Shown here piece by piece: positions 33,914-39,384 of a stretch of 39,384 nt of DNA. The first letter of the stretch is position 1, and each line of letters opens with the position of its first letter. Both the position numbers and the translations under genes were made by a program. The notes beneath the pieces were generated by a model. The model was not told the origin of the DNA and did no database searches. It saw only the letters and a list, made by a program, of their open reading frames with translations. Origin of the DNA: Novosphingobium sp. SG751A (lineage in GTDB: Bacteria > Pseudomonadota > Alphaproteobacteria > Sphingomonadales > Sphingomonadaceae); contig NZ_JABGCB010000028.1 of the NCBI RefSeq assembly GCF_013149295.1, positions 1 through 39,384 on the forward strand. The letters are read 5' to 3'.

Positions 33914-34263
33914 TTGGTGACTGGATCGACATCGGGCCCACGACGCAGATCAGCCCCGGCAATGCCCGCACCCTGCCGGTGCAGGGTGGCGAGGAAATCG
34001 CCATCTTCCACACGCTGGACAATCAGTTCTATGCGCTGGTCAACAAGTGCCCGCACAAGCATGGGCCGCTCTCGCAGGGCATCGTGCATGGCAATGTCGT
34101 GACCTGCCCGCTGCACAGCTGGAACATCAGCCTCAAGACCGGCGAAGCGCTGGGCGATGACAAGGGCTGCGTGCCCACCATCCCCATCCGCGAAGATGCC
34201 GGGCGCCTGTACCTCAAGCGTGACGCGCTGGTTTCGGCCAAGGCACCGGAGGCCATGGCATGA
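33910..34263 (+). CDS. nirD: Nitrite reductase small subunit, Rieske type
   Basis: This 117-residue protein has a complete Rieske [2Fe-2S] site, C47-P-H49 and C66-P-L-H69 (NKCPHKHGPLSQG, TCPLHSW). Many enteric NirD proteins have lost these ligands, so this one likely carries a real cluster and passes electrons within the NirBD complex. It overlaps nirB and nasA by 4 bases each. Confidence 0.93.
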   Translation: MIGDWIDIGPTTQISPGNARTLPVQGGEEIAIFHTLDNQFYALVNKCPHKHGPLSQGIVHGNVVTCPLHSWNISLKTGEALGDDKGCVPTIPIREDAGRLYLKRDALVSAKAPEAMA

Positions 34264-36872
34264 ACAAGGCGGCGATCCGCACCACTTGCGCCTATTGCGG
34301 CGTGGGCTGTGGCATCGCCGCTCAGGTGGCGGCTCCCACAAAGAACGCCGCCGAGGTGGCGGCCGCCCCCCTGCAGGCAGGAGTGCCGGGGGAGCGCGCC
34401 GTCACCATTCAGGGCGACGGTCAGCACCCCGCCAATCACGGCCGCCTCTGCTCCAAGGGTACGCATCTTGGCGAGACGGTGGCGCTGGACGGGCGCCTGC
34501 TTTCTCCGATGATCGGCGATCAGACGGTCGGCTGGGACGCCGCGCTTGATGAAGTGGCCGACCGGATGCGCGAGACGATCGAGGCCCATGGCCCCGATGC
34601 GGTCGCCTTTTATGTCTCGGGGCAATTGCTGACCGAGGATTATTACGTGGCGAACAAGCTGATGAAAGGCTTCATCGGCAGCGCCAATATCGACACCAAT
34701 TCGCGCCTCTGCATGGCCAGCGCCGTTGCCGCCCACAATCGCGCCTTTGGCGAAGACATTGTGCCCGGCAGCTATAGCGATCTTGACGAGGCCGATCTGA
34801 TCCTGCTGGTGGGCAGCAACACTGCATGGTGCCACCCGGTCATCTGGCAGCGTATGGAAGCGGCTCGCGCCGCGCGCGGCACCAAGATCGTCGTGATCGA
34901 CCCGCGCCGCACCGAAACCGCCGAACAGGCCGACCTGCATGTCGCGCTGGCCCCCGATGGCGATGTGGCCTTGTTCAACGCCTTGCTGGCCGAGATGCAT
35001 GCGCGCGGGTTGACCGATGATGCGCGGCTGAATGTGCCGCTTGGTTTCTGGGCGGGCCTGCCCTGCGACTCCGGCGTTTCGGCTGAGCAATTCGCCGCTC
35101 TGGCCGATCTGGTCGCCGCCCATCCACGCATGGTCACCTTGTTCTCGATGGGGGCCAACCAATCCTCCAGCGGCACCGACAAGGGCAATGCGATCACCAA
35201 TCTGCATCTTGCCATGGGCCGGATCAACCAGCCCGGCGCCGCGCCTTTCAGCATGACCGGCCAGCCCAATGCGATGGGCGGTCGCGAGGTGGGCGGGCTT
35301 GCCAATATGCTGGCCTGCCATCTGGGCTTTTCGGACCCGGAATTGCGCGATGTGGCGGGCTTCTGGAACACGGCCAACATCTGTTCCGGCCCCGGCAAGA
35401 AGGCTGTGGACATGTTCCGCGCCATTCATGACGGTTCGATCAAGTTCCTCTGGGTGATGGCCACCAACCCGGCCGCCTCGATGCCCGACGCCGGTTTCGT
35501 GCGGGAGGCACTGGAGCGCTGCCCCACCGTAGTGGTGTCCGAGGCGATTGCCGATACCGACACGGGCCGCTTTGCCCATATCCGCCTGCCCGCCCATGCA
35601 TGGGGCGAAAAGGACGGCACGGTCACCAATTCCGAGCGCCGCATCAGCCGCCAGCGCACCCTTTTCCCTGCCCCCGGCGAGGCCAAGGCCGATTGGTGGA
35701 TCATGGGCCAAGTGGCCGCGCGCATGGGCTGGGGCGATGCCTTTGCCTATGACCGCCCGGCCCAGATCTGGCGTGAATATGCCGCGATGACGGCGCTGGC
35801 GGTGCGCTATGGGCGGCGGCTGGATCTGCGCGATCACGCCGAGATCTCGGATGCTGATTACGATGCGCTGCTGCCCTTTCAATGGGGCGGCGATTATCCG
35901 CTGGCCGATGGCTACAGCACGAGCGATGGCCGCGCGCGGCTGGTGGCGGTACGCGCGCCTGCGGGTTTGGCGATTGATCCGGCCTATCCGCTGCGCCTCA
36001 ACACCGGGCGCTATCGCGACCAGTGGCACACGATGACCCGCACCGGCTATGCCCCCACGTTGGCCCAGCACCGGCGCGAAGCCCTACTCGAAATCCACCC
36101 CGATGATGCGATGCTTTATGGGCTGGACGATGGCGGTCTGGCCCGCGTGGCCACGGCCAATGGCACCTCGATTTTCCGCGTGGGGATCAGCGATGGCCAG
36201 CGGCGCGGCGACATCTTTGTGCCGATGCACTGGACCGATGTGATGGCGGGCGGCGCGCGCGCCAATCTCCTGCCCGCCCAGCGCGTGGACCCGGTTTCGG
36301 GGCAGCCCGCCTTCAAGAACACGCCCGCAAAGGTGGAGCCGGTGGCGCCCGAATGGCGCGGATTTCTTCTGCTCAAGGAACCGGCAGCGCCTGAGGGGCT
36401 TTTGTTCTGGAGCCGGTCGCGGGTTAAAGGTGGCTGGCTTTATGAACTGGCCGGGATGGGCGCGGTCGAGGTGGCTGGCCTGTTGCCCGCCGGAGAGCGT
36501 CTGGAAGTGGCCGACCATGTGCGCGGGATGCGCCGCATCGCAGTGCGCGGCGATGATGGCGCTCTTGCCGGAGCCTTGTTCGTGACGCGCGATGGCACCT
36601 TGCCCGCCCGCGCCTGGATTGCCGAGCAACTGGGGACGGATGGCGAAGCCGTCGAATGGCTGGCTGCGCGGCCCAGCACCCCTGCCCCTGATCGCGGCGC
36701 GATTGTTTGCGTCTGTCACGGCGTGGGCGAAAAGGATATTGAGGAAGCCATCTGTGCGGGTGCGTGCAGCGTGGCGGCCATTGGCGAAGAAACACGTGCG
36801 GGCACGAATTGCGGCTCTTGCCGCCCTGCCTTGGCGCGTATGTTGGCAAAGATGATGGAGGCGGCGGAATGA
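34260..36872 (+). CDS. nasA: Assimilatory nitrate reductase, catalytic subunit
   Basis: This 870-residue molybdopterin enzyme reduces nitrate to nitrite in the cytoplasm; no Tat signal is present. The N-terminal [4Fe-4S] ligands are C10, C13, C17 and C64 (TTCAYCGVGC, GRLCSKG). Typical Mo-bis-MGD segments follow (IDTNSRLCMASAVAAHNRAF, VVIDPRRTETAEQADLHV, MTGQPNAMGGREVGGLANM, HMTRTGYAPTLAQHR region). The C-terminus has a BFD-like [2Fe-2S] domain (C817, C819, C851, C854), the arrangement seen when the reductase takes electrons from a partner reductase or ferredoxin. No NasB-type NADH reductase gene lies in the window. The physiological donor may be NirB's flavin part or a protein encoded elsewhere. 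Confidence 0.95.
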   Translation: MNKAAIRTTCAYCGVGCGIAAQVAAPTKNAAEVAAAPLQAGVPGERAVTIQGDGQHPANHGRLCSKGTHLGETVALDGRLLSPMIGDQTVGWDAALDEVADRMRETIEAHGPDAVAFYVSGQLLTEDYYVANKLMKGFIGSANIDTNSRLCMASAVAAHNRAFGEDIVPGSYSDLDEADLILLVGSNTAWCHPVIWQRMEAARAARGTKIVVIDPRRTETAEQADLHVALAPDGDVALFNALLAEMHARGLTDDARLNVPLGFWAGLPCDSGVSAEQFAALADLVAAHPRMVTLFSMGANQSSSGTDKGNAITNLHLAMGRINQPGAAPFSMTGQPNAMGGREVGGLANMLACHLGFSDPELRDVAGFWNTANICSGPGKKAVDMFRAIHDGSIKFLWVMATNPAASMPDAGFVREALERCPTVVVSEAIADTDTGRFAHIRLPAHAWGEKDGTVTNSERRISRQRTLFPAPGEAKADWWIMGQVAARMGWGDAFAYDRPAQIWREYAAMTALAVRYGRRLDLRDHAEISDADYDALLPFQWGGDYPLADGYSTSDGRARLVAVRAPAGLAIDPAYPLRLNTGRYRDQWHTMTRTGYAPTLAQHRREALLEIHPDDAMLYGLDDGGLARVATANGTSIFRVGISDGQRRGDIFVPMHWTDVMAGGARANLLPAQRVDPVSGQPAFKNTPAKVEPVAPEWRGFLLLKEPAAPEGLLFWSRSRVKGGWLYELAGMGAVEVAGLLPAGERLEVADHVRGMRRIAVRGDDGALAGALFVTRDGTLPARAWIAEQLGTDGEAVEWLAARPSTPAPDRGAIVCVCHGVGEKDIEEAICAGACSVAAIGEETRAGTNCGSCRPALARMLAKMMEAAE

Positions 36873-37648
36873 GCCATGATTTTCCCGCAGGTATGGTCTG
36901 GCTGGTAGGCGCGGGCCCGGGCGATCCGGAATTGCTGACACGCAAGGCCGAAAGGCTGATCCGCGCCGCCGATGTGGTGTTCTATGACGCGCTGGTGGGT
37001 GAAGGCGTGCTGGCGCTGGTCCGCCCCGGCACGCGGATGGTCAGCGTGGGCAAGCGTTCGGGTCGCCACAGCAAGGCGCAGGGTTCGATCAACGACCTGT
37101 TGCTGGAGGCCGCTCTGGCAGGCCAACGCGTGGTGCGGTTGAAGGGCGGCGACCCTTCGGTCTTTGGCCGCAGCGCCGAGGAGATCGAGCATCTGGCGCA
37201 GGGCGGCGTGGTGGCCAAGGTCTGCCCCGGCATCACCACGGCCAGCGCGGCGGCGGCCAGCGCCGGGGCTTCGCTGACGCTGCGCGGATCGGCGCGGGGG
37301 ATCACCTATGTCACCGCCCATCTGCGCGCGGGCGAAGCGCTGAAGCTGGATTGGGCCACGCTGGCGAGCGAAAGCCAGACCGTGGGCGTCTATATGGGCC
37401 GCGCGGCGGCGGGCGAAATCGCGCGAGGGCTGATTGCGGCGGGGCGCGACCCGGAAACCCCGGTGATGGTGGCGGTCAATGTCTCGCGCCCCGATGAGCG
37501 CCTGATCCGGGGCAAGCTCTCGGCGCTGGCCTTCCTCGTCGCCACGATCAGCGACGATGACCCGACCCTTCTGCTGATCGGCGAGGCGGTGCGGGCCAAG
37601 GATTTCACCCCGGCGACGCTGGAACAATTTCGGGTGATTGCCAATTGA
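36869..37648 (+). CDS. cobA: Uroporphyrinogen-III C-methyltransferase (SUMT)
   Basis: This 259-residue enzyme uses S-adenosylmethionine to methylate uroporphyrinogen III to precorrin-2, the precursor of sirohaem, which NirB needs. Signatures are WLVGAGPGDPELLTRKA, VVRLKGGDPSVFGRSAEEIE, VCPGITTASAAAASAG and GVYMGRAAAGEIA. No fused CysG-type dehydrogenase/ferrochelatase domain is present. It overlaps nasA by 4 bases, consistent with co-expression from the nirB leader. Confidence 0.94.
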   Translation: MSHDFPAGMVWLVGAGPGDPELLTRKAERLIRAADVVFYDALVGEGVLALVRPGTRMVSVGKRSGRHSKAQGSINDLLLEAALAGQRVVRLKGGDPSVFGRSAEEIEHLAQGGVVAKVCPGITTASAAAASAGASLTLRGSARGITYVTAHLRAGEALKLDWATLASESQTVGVYMGRAAAGEIARGLIAAGRDPETPVMVAVNVSRPDERLIRGKLSALAFLVATISDDDPTLLLIGEAVRAKDFTPATLEQFRVIAN

Positions 37649-37715
37649 GCTGCTTGGGACGATGGTGGCGCGTCGGGCGATTCCCGATACGCAACGCTTG
37701 ATGGCGAGGGATGCC

Positions 37716-38141
37716 ATGAAAACCATCGGCCTTTGTCTTGGCCTGTTGATCGCGGCGCCCGCTGTGGCGCAGAATATGGCGGTTGATCGCGCTGATCTTG
37801 CCCAGCGCCTGTCGCAGGCCGATGCCGATGGCAATGGTCAGGTGACGCGGGCCGAATTTCAGGCCTATCGCGCCGGGCAATTCGCGCGGTTTGACCGTAA
37901 TGGCGATGGGTTTGTGTCGGCCGACGATGTGCCGCGTCTGTTGGCCGGCCATTTCGCCCCCCGATTGCAGGCGATGCTCCAGCAATTCGACGCCAGCCAC
38001 GATGGGCGGATCAGCCGCGATGAATTCGTCAACGGCCCCGCGCGCGGCTTCGATCTGGCCGATGCGAACCATGACAATATCGTCACCACAGCCGAGATGC
38101 GGGCCTTGAATGATAAGGGCAAGGCCATAAGCGGCGGATAG
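37716..38141 (+). CDS. Exported EF-hand calcium-binding protein
   Basis: This 141-residue protein has a signal peptide (MKTIGLCLGLLIAAPAVAQ). Four EF-hand loops follow: DADGNGQVTRAEF, DRNGDGFVSADDV, DASHDGRISRDEF and DANHDNIVTTAEM. The first two have canonical acidic positions; the last two are weaker. It is expected in the periplasm. GAGGG before the ATG at 37716 supports this start. It is 67 bases after cobA, so it may be co-transcribed, but no nitrate link is known. Confidence 0.85.
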   Translation: MKTIGLCLGLLIAAPAVAQNMAVDRADLAQRLSQADADGNGQVTRAEFQAYRAGQFARFDRNGDGFVSADDVPRLLAGHFAPRLQAMLQQFDASHDGRISRDEFVNGPARGFDLADANHDNIVTTAEMRALNDKGKAISGG

Positions 38142-38180
38142 GTTGCGGCGGGACAATGATATGCGCTACCAAGGCCCATC

Positions 38181-39212
38181 ATGACCCGTTCCCGCAGCCA
38201 GCGTAACGCCCCCACGATTGCCGATGTCGCCTGCCATGCCGGTGTTTCGCCGATGACGGTCTCACGCGTAATCAATGGCGAGGCGGCGGTGCGCCCGGCC
38301 ACGCGCGAAAAGGTCGAGGCCTCGATTGCGGCGCTGAATTACGCGCCGTCGGCGGCGGCGCGGCAATTGGCGGGGGGTGAAGATACACGGATTGCTCTCG
38401 TCTATTCAAACCCTTCCTCGGCATACCTCTCTGAATTTTTGATGGGCAGTCTCGATCGTGCCAGCAGCCTGAATGTGCAATTGATGGTCGAAAAGTTCGG
38501 CGAACAAGCCAGCGTCTCCGACATGGTCGCCCATTTGCGGCGCGGGCGGATCAGCGGGATCATCCTGCCCCCGCCTCTATGCGAATCCGAGGCGATGCTG
38601 GGGGCTCTGGCTGAAGAGGGCATTCCCGTGGTGGCCGTTGCGCCGGGCGTCCCGCGCAGCGATGTCGCCTCGGTGTGCATCGACGATTTCGCGGCGGCGC
38701 GGGCGATGACCGCCCATCTGATTGCGCAGGGTCATCGCCGCATCGGCTTTATCAAAGGCAACCCCGATCAAAGCGCGAGCGAGCGTCGTTATCTGGGCTA
38801 TCTCACCGCTCTGGCCGAGGCTGGGTTGCTCCCCGATCCCACTATCGTCGCGCAGGGCTATTTCACCTATCGCTCCGGGCTGGAGGCCGCCGAGGCGATT
38901 CTTGCAGCAACTCAGCCACCCAGCGCAATCTTTGCCAGCAATGACGATATGGCCGCCGCCACGGTCGCCATGGCCCATGCGCGACGGCTGGATGTGCCGG
39001 GCGATCTGTCGATCTGTGGCTTTGACGATACGCCGCTGGCCACGACGATATGGCCCGAATTGACCACCATCCACCAACCGATCAGCGATATGGCGCGATC
39101 GGCGGTGGACATCTTGGTGCGCATGGTGCGCAGCAAGGTGGCTCCGGCGCATGAATGGCTGGATTTCACACTGATCCGCCGCCAATCTGACGGCAGGGTG
39201 GTTATAGGCTGA
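38181..39212 (+). CDS. LacI-family transcriptional regulator
   Basis: This 343-residue protein has an N-terminal LacI helix-turn-helix and hinge (TIADVACHAGVSPMTVSRVI, VEASIAALNYAPSAAARQLA). A periplasmic-binding-type sugar-sensing domain follows (LIAQGHRRIGFIKGNPDQSA, PSAIFASNDDMAAATVAMA, LSICGFDDTPLATTIWPEL). It is convergent with a mannitol dehydrogenase-family gene (11-base overlap of ends), which suggests control of sugar-acid or polyol use. The ligand is not determined. Confidence 0.93.
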   Translation: MTRSRSQRNAPTIADVACHAGVSPMTVSRVINGEAAVRPATREKVEASIAALNYAPSAAARQLAGGEDTRIALVYSNPSSAYLSEFLMGSLDRASSLNVQLMVEKFGEQASVSDMVAHLRRGRISGIILPPPLCESEAMLGALAEEGIPVVAVAPGVPRSDVASVCIDDFAAARAMTAHLIAQGHRRIGFIKGNPDQSASERRYLGYLTALAEAGLLPDPTIVAQGYFTYRSGLEAAEAILAATQPPSAIFASNDDMAAATVAMAHARRLDVPGDLSICGFDDTPLATTIWPELTTIHQPISDMARSAVDILVRMVRSKVAPAHEWLDFTLIRRQSDGRVVIG

Positions 39213-39384
39213 GGGCATCCTTGATGGCGGCGATGTCCTGATCGATCGGAGGCCAATCGCTGGTCATCAGACCGTTAACACCAAAGATCGCTTGGATGGC
39301 ATCCTCGCCCGTTGCCGCTTGTGCGAGTTCCTGTGCGCGTGGGTCATCGACGGGGCCGTTGTCTCCGCGCAGATGTTTGATCCA
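39202..39384 (-). CDS. C-terminus of a mannitol dehydrogenase-family oxidoreductase (partial)
   Basis: Only the last 60 codons are in the window, read from the right edge (WIKHLRGDNGPVDDPRAQEL, GEDAIQAIFGVNGLM, ending IAAIKDALSL). The W-x-x-x-x-x-G...DDP-A...L and closing hydrophobic pattern matches the C-terminal domain of mannitol 2-dehydrogenase/fructuronate reductase (UxuB/MtlK). Which substrate is used cannot be told from this fragment. Confidence 0.7.
   Translation of the reverse strand, partial: WIKHLRGDNGPVDDPRAQELAQAATGEDAIQAIFGVNGLMTSDWPPIDQDIAAIKDALSL

Noticed and set aside
34029..36071. 680-codon open frame on the minus strand opposite nasA
   Set aside because: Antisense to nasA/nirD, with no recognisable domains; explained by codon bias of the real genes.

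Overview
The window is GC-rich alphaproteobacterial DNA, most likely from a sphingomonad (Novosphingobium, Sphingobium or Sphingomonas type). The basis is two large TonB-dependent receptors, a MauG-like di-haem protein, the gene order mltB-like / rlpA-like / dacA / tmk / holB / metG / tatD / MBL-fold, and the codon use. No rRNA, CRISPR array, insertion sequence or replication origin was seen.

Layout. (1) 1-1410 is decaying DNA on the minus strand: a short broken gene, then a LysR regulator carrying an in-frame stop and a frameshift. (2) 1505-8196 is a catabolic-looking locus. A thiamine-diphosphate enzyme, a TonB receptor, an MFS transporter and a GlcG-like protein lie on the minus strand, with a divergent intact LysR gene. 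(3) 8332-8421 is tRNA-Ser(UGA). (4) 8510-17080 is a plus-strand housekeeping block for cell wall, dTMP kinase, DNA polymerase III delta', MetRS, TatD and a metallo-hydrolase, with many stop/start overlaps. (5) 17247-21412 holds an unrecognised gene, a second TonB receptor and a divergent pair encoding a small secreted protein and a di-haem peroxidase. (6) 21541-24542 holds an orphan CheW-type protein behind a PAS-like remnant, a TetR regulator, a pentapeptide-repeat protein and a degenerate SRAP protein. (7) 24539-37648 is a complete assimilatory nitrate/nitrite locus. (8) 37716-39384 holds an EF-hand protein, a LacI regulator and the end of a mannitol dehydrogenase-family gene.

The strongest result is in the nitrate locus. 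It has a NarK-type transporter, a PP2C phosphatase/Ser-Thr kinase fusion, the NasT (ANTAR) antiterminator, its cytosolic sensor NasS, an AlgE-like outer-membrane porin, NirB, NirD, NasA and CobA. Two separate 5' leaders, one before the porin and one before nirB, each contain two hairpins with six-base loops that have A at position 1 and G at position 4. In both, the 3' arm of the second hairpin overlaps the 5' arm of an intrinsic terminator. This is the architecture expected of ANTAR-protein antitermination. The second hairpin has the identical stem GTGGC/GCCGC in both leaders. The porin therefore appears to belong to the NasS-NasT nitrate regulon, and probably lets nitrate or nitrite cross the outer membrane. 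This is read from the sequence and has not been tested.
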